The notes: a model not told the origin generated them from the sequence alone. A stretch of DNA of 64,000 bases from SHZL01 sp963708905 (GCA_963708905.1 CAVPUV010000052.1:220643-284642), one strand, 5' to 3'. Shown: positions 8,572-18,456, numbered from the stretch's first letter. Numbers and translations: made by a program.

Positions 8572-9259
8572 AAATTCACCGGCTATCGCCATGGATGCAC
8601 GCCATATCAGCAAGTCATTCAGACAGGGCAGCCGGAAAATCGACGTTCTCAGCGATGTCAGTCTGCAACTGGCGGCCGGGCAGTCCATGGCCGTGGTCGG
8701 AGCATCCGGTGCAGGGAAAAGTACTTTGCTGCATATCCTCGGTGGGCTGGATCGTCCAGACAGTGGTGAAGTCCTGGTCGAGGGGCAATCACTGTGGTCA
8801 CTGAGCGAATCGGTACGGGGTTCGATGCGCAATCGCACCATGGGATTCGTCTACCAGTTTCATCACCTGTTGCCGGAATTTACCGCCCTGGAAAACGTCG
8901 CCATGCCATTGCTGATACGGGGCGAATCAGTACTCTCAGCGCGCCAACGCGCGACTGATTTACTCGGACGGGTCGGTCTGGAACAACGTCTCGATCACAA
9001 GCCTGGTGAACTTTCCGGCGGCGAGCGTCAGCGCGCTGCAGTGGCACGGGCGCTGGTGGGCGGGCCGCGCGTGGTGCTGGGCGATGAACCCACCGGCAAT
9101 CTGGATGAACGGACTGCCGAGCACGTTTACAACTTGCTGCTGGAATTGAACAGGGAGCTGCAAACCAGTTTGTTGCTGGTGACCCATGATATGCGCCTGG
9201 CTGCGCGCATGGACCGGCAACTCGAGTTGCATCTGGGGCAAGTCCGCTCGCTGAGCTGA
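8564..9259 (+). CDS. lolD: Lipoprotein-releasing ABC transporter ATP-binding protein LolD
   Basis: ATPase that powers lipoprotein release with the adjacent permease. Walker A GASGAGKST, Q-loop region FVYQFHHLLPEFTALENVAMP (FxxQFHHLLPEFTA is diagnostic of LolD), ABC signature LSGGERQR and Walker B VLGDEPTGNLD are all present. 231 residues, normal length. Translationally coupled to the permease. Confidence 0.95.
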   Translation: MSENSPAIAMDARHISKSFRQGSRKIDVLSDVSLQLAAGQSMAVVGASGAGKSTLLHILGGLDRPDSGEVLVEGQSLWSLSESVRGSMRNRTMGFVYQFHHLLPEFTALENVAMPLLIRGESVLSARQRATDLLGRVGLEQRLDHKPGELSGGERQRAAVARALVGGPRVVLGDEPTGNLDERTAEHVYNLLLELNRELQTSLLLVTHDMRLAARMDRQLELHLGQVRSLS

Positions 9260-9261
9260 CC

Positions 9262-11556
9262 ATGAAAGGTACTGGGGCTGGTTGGGCAATACCCACCGGC
9301 CTGGTTGCGGGTGTTCTGTTCGCCCAGGGTTTTTTCATCAAGCAACTGCCGGTATGGCCACTCATTGCCGGGTTGTTGTTGTACTTTGCGGTCAAACGGA
9401 GTGGCTGGGTGGCCGCTGCCTTGCTTGGCCTGGGTTGGGCGACGCTGAGCCTGCATCTGCACCTCGCTGACCGGCTGGATAGCGCGCTCAGTGGCAGCCG
9501 GCAGATCATCGAAGGCAGTATTGAGAGCCTGCCGGAAGTACATGACGATTTCACACGTTTTCGTTTCCAGCCGACTGCTGGCCAGGGCGCGGTGTCATTG
9601 CCGCGATCATTGCTTGCCTACTGGTATCGTGATCCACCGCCGCTTTTGCCGGGAGAAATCTGGCGGCTTGAACTACAGCTCAAGCCGCCCTGGGGCTGGG
9701 TCAACTTCCACGGACCGGATCGGGAAATGTGGCTTTTCGCCGAGGGCATTGGCGGTCTGGCTTCGGTGCGTTCGGGTGAACGGCTACGCCCAAACAGCCA
9801 TTATTTCTCCAGCTGGAATACATTGCGCCAAACCATACGGTCACGCTTGAACCAATCAGTCGGCGATGAGAGCAACAGGGCTGTGGTCGCCGCTCTGGCA
9901 ATTGCCGATCGCAGCAGTCTGTCAGCTCACCAGCGCGACATTCTGCAGCAAACGGGTACGGCGCATCTGCTGGCCATTTCAGGCCTGCACATCGGCCTTG
10001 CCGCCCTGTGTGGTCTATGGTTTGCGCGCTTGCTGATTTTGGCTGTTCCATTGCGCTGGAGCATGGGACTGGCCTACCCGCTAACGCTGGTAGCCAGTTT
10101 TGGGCTGGCTGTCCTGTATGCGGCCTTGGCTGGTTTTGGCACGTCTACGGTACGTGCCCTGCTGATGCTGGGAGTGGCAATCCTGGCCATGCTGCTGCGC
10201 CGCGCAATTCACCCCGGCCGGGCCATCCTGACGGCTTTGGCGCTGATACTCCTGTTTGATCCACTGGCTATCCTGAATGCCGGATTCTGGCTTTCGTTTG
10301 CGGCGGTCGGTGTACTATTATTTTTGTTCAGCAAAGGAAACAGCAGAGATCGAGCCTGGTGGCGGCAAATGCTGCGGGCGCAAGCTGGCATCATGGTGGT
10401 CTTGCTGCCTCTGACTGCGTGGTGGTTCCAGTCTGCCAGTGTTTCCGGCCTGATCGCGAACCTGGTGGCAATACCCTGGGTCAGTGTGGTCGTCGTACCG
10501 ACGATACTGCTGGGATTGATTTTATTGCCATGCAGCGATGTCCTGTCGGCACTGGCGTTTTCCGCAGCCGGCGGCGCAGCCGGATTGCTGCTCAAGGTGC
10601 TGGACGTGTTCGCCAGCCTTCCCGTATCGTCCCTGGCCCTGCCACAACCTTCCGTGTGGTCGCTGGCGCTGGCTACGCTCGGCGCCCTGATGCTGCTGCT
10701 GCCTCGCGGTATGCGTCACCGCTGGCTGGGGGTATTGCTGTTGTTACCTCTGTTTGTCGCGGACCAGGCGCCGGCCGGGCAGCAGATTCAAATTGATGTG
10801 CTCGATGTCGGCCAGGGCACTGCGGTGCTGGTGAATTCGAGCAAGCACTTGCTGCTGTATGACAGCGGTCCGGGTGATGGAAAAAATTTCGATGTCGTGG
10901 ACTCAGTGATCCGGCCAGCTATCCTGCGCAGCGGGCACCCCTCGCCAGACCGGATACTGATCAGCCACAACGATCTTGATCACTCAGGGGGACTCAAGGG
11001 CTTGCGCAAACGCTATCCGGCCGCGGCTGTGTTCGCCAGCCTGCCTGAGGCAGTGGCGGGTGTCGAACCATGCAACGATACCCTGCATTGGCAGTGGGAT
11101 GGCATGGTGTTTCAGGTGCTGCACCCGTCTGCCTATCTGCCGTATATCGGTAATGACAGCTCATGCGTGCTCAGCATCAAAATGGACCAGGCCACCATCT
11201 GGTTGCCAGGCGATATTTCCCAGGTTATCGAGCAACGGCTGCTTCGGCGCCATGCAGAACAACTCGATGTGCTGCTGGCGCCGCACCATGGCAGCAACAC
11301 GGGGTCTTCGGCAGAGTTCCTTCACGTCATGCAGCCTGCGGTAGCCCTGGCCGCTGCCGGGCTGGGTAACCGTTTTGGCTTTCCACACCCGGCAGTGAAG
11401 CAACGATACCGCGCTGCCGGTATCCCGCTGTGGTCAACCGAAGCCTGCGGTGCGCTGCGCTTGCTTGTATCTGCCGATGGCGCCATCCAGGGATACAGCG
11501 CGCGGCGGCTGCGCCCGGCGCCCTGGCGCTGGCCAGCGGGGGAATCCTGTCCCTGA
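9262..11556 (+). CDS. comEC: DNA internalization channel ComEC/Rec2
   Basis: Inner-membrane channel for single-stranded DNA during natural transformation. An N-terminal membrane pair and DUF4131-type region are followed by the multi-helix competence domain (HLLAISGLHIGLAA near residue 235, through about 480) and a C-terminal metallo-beta-lactamase-like domain (IDVLDVGQGTAVLV, SHNDLDHSGG, APHHGSN). The HxDxDH metal motif is intact, consistent with a working nuclease-like domain. 764 residues. It starts 2 nt after lolD, the standard gammaproteobacterial order. Confidence 0.93.
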   Translation: MKGTGAGWAIPTGLVAGVLFAQGFFIKQLPVWPLIAGLLLYFAVKRSGWVAAALLGLGWATLSLHLHLADRLDSALSGSRQIIEGSIESLPEVHDDFTRFRFQPTAGQGAVSLPRSLLAYWYRDPPPLLPGEIWRLELQLKPPWGWVNFHGPDREMWLFAEGIGGLASVRSGERLRPNSHYFSSWNTLRQTIRSRLNQSVGDESNRAVVAALAIADRSSLSAHQRDILQQTGTAHLLAISGLHIGLAALCGLWFARLLILAVPLRWSMGLAYPLTLVASFGLAVLYAALAGFGTSTVRALLMLGVAILAMLLRRAIHPGRAILTALALILLFDPLAILNAGFWLSFAAVGVLLFLFSKGNSRDRAWWRQMLRAQAGIMVVLLPLTAWWFQSASVSGLIANLVAIPWVSVVVVPTILLGLILLPCSDVLSALAFSAAGGAAGLLLKVLDVFASLPVSSLALPQPSVWSLALATLGALMLLLPRGMRHRWLGVLLLLPLFVADQAPAGQQIQIDVLDVGQGTAVLVNSSKHLLLYDSGPGDGKNFDVVDSVIRPAILRSGHPSPDRILISHNDLDHSGGLKGLRKRYPAAAVFASLPEAVAGVEPCNDTLHWQWDGMVFQVLHPSAYLPYIGNDSSCVLSIKMDQATIWLPGDISQVIEQRLLRRHAEQLDVLLAPHHGSNTGSSAEFLHVMQPAVALAAAGLGNRFGFPHPAVKQRYRAAGIPLWSTEACGALRLLVSADGAIQGYSARRLRPAPWRWPAGESCP

Positions 11557-11584
11557 ATCGGCGGATGCGCCAGAATGGCGTATT

Positions 11585-11747
11585 AACCCGGAAAGTCCAT
11601 TAGGAGACACGCCCTCGCTCGATCTTTGAATCCACAAGGAATTTTCTTCAGTCGGCAATACAACCCGGTATTGCGCTTCCTCAGAAAATTCCTTGTGCAT
11701 CCAAATCTCTTCGCGATCATCGCGCCTCCTAATGGACTTTCCGGGTT
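11585..11747. mobile_element. Candidate MITE: 163-bp nested inverted-repeat element
   Basis: 22-bp perfect terminal inverted repeats (11585-11606 and 11726-11747) enclose a second 15-bp perfect inverted pair (11633-11647 and 11683-11697) and a central 7-bp hairpin (11655-11661 and 11668-11674). The whole element would fold into one long cruciform. It has no credible gene and sits in the 312-base gap between comEC and exbB. No clear target-site duplication was found. A non-autonomous transposon remnant is the best reading; a large regulatory or terminator hairpin is the alternative. Confidence 0.65.
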
Positions 11748-11868
11748 TTACCCAACGCCATAAGGCCGTAAAATGCCCCGTGATGGTTCCCGTCAGGCGC
11801 CGCATGTATCATGCTGGCAGTCTGCCTGACTTGGGGTGATGCTGCCAGGTTTAGAGGAGTGATATAGC

Positions 11869-12507
11869 GTGCTCGAAATCATTTACGCCGGCGGTTGGCT
11901 GATGTTGCCGATCATTCTCTGTTCCATTCTGTCCGTGACCATCATCGCGGAGCGACTTTGGACCTTGCGCCGGAACAAGGTCTGTCCTTCTCACATCGCG
12001 GCACAAGTGGAAGAGTGGGCGGCGCGTCACGAACTGGATAAACGACACATCGACCAACTGGGCAGCAGCTCGGCATTGGGTAGAGTTCTGGCGGCCGCGC
12101 TGACCAACCGGCACCGCCCGCGGGATCGGATCAAGGAATCTGTTGAAGATACGGGACGCCACGTGGTGCACGAACTCGAGCGTTTCCTCAATACCCTGGG
12201 CACCATCGCCGGTATTTCACCCCTGCTCGGTTTGCTCGGTACGGTGTTTGGCATGATCAAGGTATTTTCCGCCATCGTTGCCTACGGTGTGGGCAATGCC
12301 AACCAGCTTGCGGGAGGGATTTCCCAGGCATTGATCACCACCGCGGCGGGGTTGACGGTTGCCATTCCCAGCTATTTTTTCTACCGTTATTTCAAGGGCC
12401 GGGTGGACGAGTACGTGGTATCGATGGAAGTACAGGCGATCAATCTGATCGAAGCCATCGAACGCAGTCATGTGGCTCAACTCAGCTCGCGCGTACCCGG
12501 GGGCTAA
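11869..12507 (+). CDS. exbB: ExbB/TolQ-type proton channel
   Basis: Stator subunit of a proton-motive-force-driven motor that energises TonB-type or related envelope transport. 212 residues with three membrane helices: one near 5-30, then a pair in the conserved block TLGTIAGISPLLGLLGTVFGMIKVF and GGISQALITTAAGLTVAIPSY. Start is GTG at 11869, preceded by TTAGAGGAGTG. Located before exbD and msbA, as in other gammaproteobacteria; no tonB is in view. Confidence 0.92.
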   Translation: MLEIIYAGGWLMLPIILCSILSVTIIAERLWTLRRNKVCPSHIAAQVEEWAARHELDKRHIDQLGSSSALGRVLAAALTNRHRPRDRIKESVEDTGRHVVHELERFLNTLGTIAGISPLLGLLGTVFGMIKVFSAIVAYGVGNANQLAGGISQALITTAAGLTVAIPSYFFYRYFKGRVDEYVVSMEVQAINLIEAIERSHVAQLSSRVPGG

Positions 12508-12510
12508 ACC

Positions 12511-12939
12511 TTGAATCTGCGCCAGAGAATCAAGGAAGACCCTACTATTGACCTGACGTCGCTGATCGACGTGGTCTTCCTGCTGCTGCTCTTTTTCATG
12601 GTCAGCACGACTTTCGAGCGGCCGGCCTCACTGAAGATCGATCTGCCTGAGGCAAGCGCGGTTACAACCCCGTTGGAGCAAGCGGATCGGCTGGAACTGG
12701 TGATCGACGCCGAGGGCAGGATGTTCCTCAACGACCAGCAATTGGTGGATGGCCGGCTGCAGACTCTGAAAGCAGCCCTGAACCAGGAAGCAGGTGAAGA
12801 GCGCAAACTGCCCTTGATTCTGCGTGCCGACCGCGAAACGCCGCATCATTATGTCGTCACCGCCATGGACGCCGCTGCGCAGCTGGGGTTCAGCAATTTA
12901 TCGATCGCCACGGAACACTCTGACGAGCAGGCGGAATGA
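12511..12939 (+). CDS. exbD: ExbD/TolR-type biopolymer transport protein
   Basis: Partner of the ExbB channel. A short cytoplasmic N-terminus and one membrane helix carrying the proton-relay aspartate (residues 15-38: DLTSLIDVVFLLLLFFMVST) precede a periplasmic domain. 142 residues. The likely start is TTG at 12511, 3 nt after the exbB stop. The stop overlaps the msbA ATG. Confidence 0.92.
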   Translation: MNLRQRIKEDPTIDLTSLIDVVFLLLLFFMVSTTFERPASLKIDLPEASAVTTPLEQADRLELVIDAEGRMFLNDQQLVDGRLQTLKAALNQEAGEERKLPLILRADRETPHHYVVTAMDAAAQLGFSNLSIATEHSDEQAE

Positions 12940-14699
12940 CACAATCGTCGCTGGCGATCTACCGGCGGCTGTGGGGCTACACCCGGCGCTACTGGCCGAT
13001 GTTCCTGCTGGGCTTGTTGGGGGTCAGCCTGGATGCAGGCATGCAGGCTGCTTTTGTGAAGTTCATGGGACCTCTCATCGACCGTGTATTTGTAGGCAAG
13101 GATTCTGCATTCGGCCTGTGGCTGGCTGGCGTCATTGCATTGATCAGCGTGTGCAGGATCGCCGGTAACTTTGCCGGCGTTTACGGTATGGAGTGGGTGG
13201 GCAGAAAGGTAGTAGCCGATCTGCGGCAGGATTTGTTCCGGCAATATGTTGCTTTGCCTGCATCTTTTTACGATCGCTTCAGCTCAGGTCAACTGATCTC
13301 CAAAGTGGCCTACAACAGTGAGCAGGTTGCCAACGCCGCGACCAAATCCATTGTATCGGCGTTTCGTGACGTTCTGCTGGTGATCATGTTGCTGGCCGTG
13401 ATGATCACCAGCAATCTGCGCTTAACGCTGGTCATGCTGTTGCTGATACCGATGATTGGCCTGCTGGTTACCGTCATCAGCAAACGTTTTCGCAAGGTCA
13501 GTCACCGCATTCAGGATTCCATGGGGAATGTTTCACACGTGACGGAAGAGGCTGTAACAGGCCAGCGGGTGGTCAAGGTTTTTCATGGCCAGGAAGCCGA
13601 GATCAGGCGCTTCGAAACAGTCAATGAAAAGACCCGGCGTCTGCATATGCGCATGCAAGCCACCCACCTGGCCGGCTCCTCCATGGTGCAAATTGCTGCA
13701 GGCATGGCCATCGTCTTGCTGATGATCATTGCCACCCGCCCGGATCTGTTGCATGACATTTCCGCGGGAACGTTTACGACCATTTTCTGGGCCATGGTGG
13801 GTACCATCCCGCCACTCAAACGACTCACCACGGTGCAGTCAGAATTGCAAAAAGGCATTGCCGCCGCGGACAGTATTTTCCAGATACTGGACATGGAGCC
13901 GGAACGCGACACCGGCACCTACACGGTGCCGCGGGTCCGCGGCGAGATTGAATTCCATAATGTGAGTTTCAGTTATCCCGGCAGCGATATTCCGGTGCTG
14001 CACGACGTCAGTTTCAAGATAGCTGCTGGCAGCGTAACCGCGCTGGTTGGCCATTCCGGCAGCGGCAAGTCCACCCTTGCCGGACTGCTTCCCCGTTTTT
14101 ATCCCTACAGTGGTGGTCATGTGCTGCTTGATGGCATGGAACTGCAGGACTACCAGCTCGACAATCTGCGCAGCCAGATCGCCCTGGTGAGCCAGGATAT
14201 CGTGTTGTTCAATGATACGGTCGCCGGCAATATTGCCTATGGCGCACTGGCTGGAGTTGCTCGCGAAGCCGTGGAACAGGCGGCCATCGCAGCACATGCC
14301 ATGGAATTCATCGACAGGCTGCCACAGAAACTCGACACCCCGGTTGGAGTAAATGGCACACTGCTTTCCGGGGGACAACGACAGCGGCTGGCCATTGCGC
14401 GGGCGTTGCTCAAGGATGCGCCGATACTGATTCTGGATGAGGCTACCTCGGCACTGGATACTGAGTCCGAACACGTTATTCAGGAAGCATTGGCGGAAGT
14501 GATGAAACATCGCACCACCCTGGTTATCGCACATCGCCTGTCCACCATTGAAAACGCTGACAGCGTGATCGTGCTGGAACAGGGCAGGGTCGTCGAGACA
14601 GGCACGCATCAGGCATTGATGGATCGTGGCCAGGTTTACGCCCATCTCTATCACACCCAGTTCGGGCCGGAAAAAACAAACCATGCGGCAGCGACTTGA
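12936..14699 (+). CDS. msbA: Lipid A export ATP-binding/permease MsbA
   Basis: Homodimeric ABC flippase that moves lipid A-core across the inner membrane. A six-helix transmembrane domain (residues about 15-320) is fused to a nucleotide-binding domain with Walker A GHSGSGKST, signature LLSGGQRQRLAIARALLKDAP, Walker B ILILDEATSALD and the H-loop AHRLSTIENAD. 587 residues, typical. Start overlaps exbD by 4 nt, and lpxK starts inside its last 17 nt, so expression is coupled to lipid A synthesis. Confidence 0.95.
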   Translation: MTQSSLAIYRRLWGYTRRYWPMFLLGLLGVSLDAGMQAAFVKFMGPLIDRVFVGKDSAFGLWLAGVIALISVCRIAGNFAGVYGMEWVGRKVVADLRQDLFRQYVALPASFYDRFSSGQLISKVAYNSEQVANAATKSIVSAFRDVLLVIMLLAVMITSNLRLTLVMLLLIPMIGLLVTVISKRFRKVSHRIQDSMGNVSHVTEEAVTGQRVVKVFHGQEAEIRRFETVNEKTRRLHMRMQATHLAGSSMVQIAAGMAIVLLMIIATRPDLLHDISAGTFTTIFWAMVGTIPPLKRLTTVQSELQKGIAAADSIFQILDMEPERDTGTYTVPRVRGEIEFHNVSFSYPGSDIPVLHDVSFKIAAGSVTALVGHSGSGKSTLAGLLPRFYPYSGGHVLLDGMELQDYQLDNLRSQIALVSQDIVLFNDTVAGNIAYGALAGVAREAVEQAAIAAHAMEFIDRLPQKLDTPVGVNGTLLSGGQRQRLAIARALLKDAPILILDEATSALDTESEHVIQEALAEVMKHRTTLVIAHRLSTIENADSVIVLEQGRVVETGTHQALMDRGQVYAHLYHTQFGPEKTNHAAAT

Positions 14700-15699
14700 A
14701 CATTGGCTGAACCAGGTCTGGTGGCGCCGCACGAAACCGCCGGTCTGGTTGCGCGCCCTGGTACCCATTTATCGCCTGGGTTTTTTGCTGGACAGAAAAT
14801 TCAACAGCGCGCGACAGCCGCCGGGTCTGCATGACCGCACCATCGTGGTGGTGGGAAATATCACTGTGGGCGGCAGCGGCAAAACTCCCCTGGTCATTCG
14901 TCTGTGCCGTGTTCTGCTGGCGGCCGGCCTGCGACCGGCGGTAGTCAGCCGCGGCTACGGCAGAAAGCGCCACGGACTCTTGCCCGTGACCATGGATGCA
15001 AGCGTAGCAGAAGTCGGCGATGAACCGCTGTTGATCGCGCGTCGCACCGGCGTGCCCGTTGTTGTGGCAGCAGATCGCTGTGCTGCTGCGCAAGTACTTT
15101 TCGACAGTGGCATTGACGTGGTCATTGCTGATGATGGATTACAACATCACCGCCTGCCACGCAGTCTGGAAATTTGTGTCGTGGACGGTCAGCGTGATTT
15201 TGGCAATGGATATTTGCTGCCAGCAGGTCCTTTGCGTGAACCTATGCGCCGCTTGGACGAAGTCGACTACGTGGTCAAAAACGACAGCGAACACGATGCG
15301 GCGGATACGTCTGGCGCAATCCCCATGCAACTGGTCCCGGGGCTGCTGTATGCCCTGGATGGCGATGCGAGTTGGCGTTTGTCGCAATTTGCCGGATGCC
15401 GTGTCAGCGCCGTTGCGGGTATTGGCAATCCGCAGCGCTTTTTCCGTTACCTGCAGCTGGCCGGTTTGCACGCCTCGCAATATGCTTTTGCCGATCATCA
15501 TGCCTATGGCCCTGAGGATTTTACCGTCATGGAGCCGGGGTTACCTATCATCATGACGGAAAAAGACGCGGTAAAATGCCGTGGTTTGAAGCTGACAAAC
15601 GCATGGTACCTGTCAGTGGAAGCGAGCCTGCCATCCGCATGGGAATCCGAACTCGTGGCAAAACTGGAAACCAGCCTGCAGCGGCAACAAAACAATTGA
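14683..15699 (+). CDS. lpxK: Tetraacyldisaccharide 4'-kinase LpxK
   Basis: Phosphorylates the 4' position of the lipid A disaccharide at the inner membrane. The P-loop sits in VVGNITVGGSGKTPLVIRL, followed by GLRPAVVSRGYGRK and the IADDGLQHHRLPR block, all diagnostic of LpxK. The N-terminal helix (WLRALVPIYRLGFLL) is the usual membrane-associated segment. The frame opens upstream, but MRQRLEHWLNQVW is the family start. 338 residues. Its TGA overlaps the TTG start of kdsB. Confidence 0.94.
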   Translation: MRQRLEHWLNQVWWRRTKPPVWLRALVPIYRLGFLLDRKFNSARQPPGLHDRTIVVVGNITVGGSGKTPLVIRLCRVLLAAGLRPAVVSRGYGRKRHGLLPVTMDASVAEVGDEPLLIARRTGVPVVVAADRCAAAQVLFDSGIDVVIADDGLQHHRLPRSLEICVVDGQRDFGNGYLLPAGPLREPMRRLDEVDYVVKNDSEHDAADTSGAIPMQLVPGLLYALDGDASWRLSQFAGCRVSAVAGIGNPQRFFRYLQLAGLHASQYAFADHHAYGPEDFTVMEPGLPIIMTEKDAVKCRGLKLTNAWYLSVEASLPSAWESELVAKLETSLQRQQNN

Positions 15700-16457
15700 A
15701 CACCCCGGCCTATCACATCGTAATACCGGCCCGCATGGCGGCCGAGCGCCTGCCGGGAAAACCACTGCTCGATCTGGCGGGACGGCCCCTGATAGAACAC
15801 GTCTACCGGCGTGCTCTTGAATCCGCAGCGCGCTCAGTGCTCATCGCTACGGATGACGCGCGCATTCGCCGGGTCGCCGAGGCATTCGGAGCGCAAGTAG
15901 TCATGACATCCGAACGGCATCGCAGCGGCAGCGACCGCATTGCTGAATGCGCTGCGCTCATGTCTTGGCCGGATGAAACCTTGATCGTAAACCTGCAGGG
16001 CGATGAACCGCTGATGCCGGCCGCCTGCCTGGACCAGGTAGCCCGGCTGCTCACGGCGGATGAATCGGCCCAGGTAGCCAGTTTGTACTGGCCGCTGGAC
16101 CATGCAGAAGAAATTTATGACCCCCATTGCGTAAAAGTGGTGATGGCAGCGGACAGCGCCGCGCTGCTGTTCAGTCGTTCCGTGATTCCCTTTCCGCGAC
16201 AATGGACAGATGTGCAAACAGCACTCGATGCCGGCCTGCGATGGCATCGTCATATCGGCCTTTACGCCTACCGGGCAGCTGCGCTGCAAGCGTTCAGCAG
16301 CCACGCACCCACACCGCTGGAGTGCATGGAAAAGCTTGAGCAACTGCGGGTACTGGAATGCGGCGGCCGCATCATCATGGCGCAGGCCTGTTGTTTCATT
16401 CCAGCGGGTATCGACACGCGAGAAGATCTGGAACGCGCAAGAAATGCGTTAAAGTAA
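15696..16457 (+). CDS. kdsB: 3-deoxy-manno-octulosonate cytidylyltransferase KdsB
   Basis: Activates Kdo to CMP-Kdo for LPS inner-core synthesis. N-terminal YHIVIPARMAAERLPGKPLLDLAGRPLIEHVY is the nucleotide-binding signature; VMTSERHRSGSDRIAE and NLQGDEPLMP complete the active site. The start is set as TTG at 15696, which overlaps the lpxK stop (TTGA) and gives 253 residues, the normal length. The frame extends 40 codons upstream inside lpxK but without homology. Confidence 0.93.
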   Translation: MNTPAYHIVIPARMAAERLPGKPLLDLAGRPLIEHVYRRALESAARSVLIATDDARIRRVAEAFGAQVVMTSERHRSGSDRIAECAALMSWPDETLIVNLQGDEPLMPAACLDQVARLLTADESAQVASLYWPLDHAEEIYDPHCVKVVMAADSAALLFSRSVIPFPRQWTDVQTALDAGLRWHRHIGLYAYRAAALQAFSSHAPTPLECMEKLEQLRVLECGGRIIMAQACCFIPAGIDTREDLERARNALK

Positions 16458-16502
16458 CTAGATAGAATATCTATTTATATCATTGTTTTTATTGCATATA
16501 TA

Positions 16503-18329
16503 TTGACATCTAAACAGCAGACCACGAAATTTCACGGCAAGGGATTCAGTGCCCGATTGCCCACTCAACCCGGCGTCTACCTGATGCGCGACGAAGCAGG
16601 GCAAGCCCTGTATGTCGGCAAAGCACGTAATTTGCGCAAACGCGTCGGCAGCTATTTCGATGCGCGACCAAAAGGCGAGCGCATCATGCGCATGGTGTCG
16701 CGTATACAGGCCATTGAGGTCAGCATCACGCGCAGTGAGAGCGAAGCCCTATTGCTGGAAAATGAATGGATCAAGTCGCTCAAACCCCGCTACAACATAC
16801 TGCTGCGGGACGACAAGTCCTATCCATGGATCGTCATCAGCAGCAGCCATGATTTTCCCCGCATTGCCTTCCATCGTGGTGCGCGCGAGCGGAACCAGCG
16901 CTATTTTGGTCCCTATCCCTCGGCAAGCTCCGTGCGCGAAAGCATTAACCTGATTCAAAAGCTCTTCCGCCTGCGGAACTGCGAGGACAGCTATTTCTCC
17001 CATCGCAATCGTCCCTGCCTGCAATACCAGATCAGACGCTGCACTGCGCCCTGTGTCGGTTTTGCCGCGGCCGCGGAATACGCTGAGCAAGTGAGCGATG
17101 CCTTGTTATTCCTCGAAGGCAAGGACCAAAAAATCATAGATCGGCTGATCCGCCGCATGGAGCGCGCGGCCGCACAGCGCGAGTATGAGGTGGCCGCCGT
17201 GTACCGTGATCAGATCAATACCCTCAAGCAGTTGCACGCCCAGCAGATTGTTTCCGGAGGAAATGGCAACCTTGACATCATCGTCGTGGCACAAGAGCAG
17301 GGAAAGAGTTGTGTGCAGGTAGTCTCATACCGCAATGGTCGTAATCTTGGACAGCGCAGCTACTTTCCCAGCCAGGCCGAATCGCATGAGGCCGCGGAAG
17401 TTCTGGATGCTTTTCTCGGACAGTATTACCAGGAGCGTGTGCCACCGCCGCAATTGGTGCTTTCCCATCCTGTCGAAAACCACGAGCTTCTGGCGGCAGC
17501 ATTTTCCCTGGCGGCAGGGCGTAAGGTTGGAATCCAGTCACATCCGCGTGGAGATCGGCGCAAGCTGTTGCAGATGGCGACGCAGAATGCGCGTCAGTCG
17601 CTGGGGCTGCGGCTGGCAAGCCAGGCCAATATGGGACGGCAAATCGAATCCCTGCAACATCTTTTGGGATTGGACGAACCACCCCGCACCATTGAATGCT
17701 TCGATATTTCTCATACCGCAGGCAACCAGACCGTCGGCGCCTGTGTGGTATTTGATGCCGGCGGTCCGGTCAAATCACGTTATCGCCGTTACAATCTCAA
17801 GGACATTACACCGGGAGATGATTATGCGGCGATGCGACAGGTGCTGAGTCGACGTTATGCCCGTATGCAGACCGAACAAGGCCATGTTCCGGATCTGGTA
17901 TTGATCGATGGCGGCAAGGGACAATTGCAACAGGCCACCGATGTCATGACCGAACTGGGTCTGTCCTCTGTTCCGCTGGTCGGCATTGCCAAGGGCCCTT
18001 CACGCCGGCCAGGTTTTGAGCAGTGGATCAGGCCTGCACCCGCGGCAGCGCTGCACCCGGGGCCAGCTTCGCCGGCATCACACCTCGCCCAGCAGGTGCG
18101 TGACGAAGCGCACCGTTTCGCCATTACCGGCCACCGCGGCAGGCGCAACAAGGCAACAACCCACTCGGTGCTGGAAGATATTCCTGGTGTGGGTCCTAAG
18201 CGGCGCAGACAATTGTTGAACCAATTTGGCGGGCTGCAGGGCGTGACCCGCGCCGGCGTCGAGGAACTGGCAAGCGTTCCGGGCATCAACCGTGTGCTTG
18301 CTGAACAGATCTTCATGGCCCTGCATTAA
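16503..18329 (+). CDS. uvrC: Excinuclease ABC subunit C
   Basis: Makes the dual incisions in nucleotide excision repair. N-terminal GIY-YIG domain (PGVYLMRDEAGQALYVGKARNLRKRV), a cysteine cluster at CLQYQIRRCTAPCVG, the UVR UvrB-binding motif near residues 210-245, an RNase H-like C-terminal nuclease (ECFDISHTAGNQTVGA, LVLIDGGKGQL) and a C-terminal helix-hairpin-helix (LEDIPGVGPKRRRQLL). 608 residues. Start appears to be TTG at 16503, after a 45-nt AT-rich leader with a small inverted repeat (16459-16464 / 16468-16473). Confidence 0.94.
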   Translation: MTSKQQTTKFHGKGFSARLPTQPGVYLMRDEAGQALYVGKARNLRKRVGSYFDARPKGERIMRMVSRIQAIEVSITRSESEALLLENEWIKSLKPRYNILLRDDKSYPWIVISSSHDFPRIAFHRGARERNQRYFGPYPSASSVRESINLIQKLFRLRNCEDSYFSHRNRPCLQYQIRRCTAPCVGFAAAAEYAEQVSDALLFLEGKDQKIIDRLIRRMERAAAQREYEVAAVYRDQINTLKQLHAQQIVSGGNGNLDIIVVAQEQGKSCVQVVSYRNGRNLGQRSYFPSQAESHEAAEVLDAFLGQYYQERVPPPQLVLSHPVENHELLAAAFSLAAGRKVGIQSHPRGDRRKLLQMATQNARQSLGLRLASQANMGRQIESLQHLLGLDEPPRTIECFDISHTAGNQTVGACVVFDAGGPVKSRYRRYNLKDITPGDDYAAMRQVLSRRYARMQTEQGHVPDLVLIDGGKGQLQQATDVMTELGLSSVPLVGIAKGPSRRPGFEQWIRPAPAAALHPGPASPASHLAQQVRDEAHRFAITGHRGRRNKATTHSVLEDIPGVGPKRRRQLLNQFGGLQGVTRAGVEELASVPGINRVLAEQIFMALH

Positions 18330-18456
18330 ACAAATCTGGCCACCAGGCTCCAGACGTTCGATCCGATGTAATCAGACGGGCGTGCAGCAGCTAATGTTTT
18401 TACATTCTGTAGTCTGCAATAATGGGTTTTTGCAGGACTAGCCCGGCCACCAGCCA

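Noticed and set aside
11434..11805. 123-codon minus-strand frame spanning the MITE candidate
   Set aside because: Its coding sequence runs through both inverted repeats and the 3' end of comEC; no family features.
13839..14768. 309-codon open frame on the minus strand
   Set aside because: Antisense to the ATPase domain of msbA and without recognisable features.
18330..18456. Possible tRNA between uvrC and pgsA
   Set aside because: No cloverleaf or TTC-loop consensus was found; only a weak hairpin.
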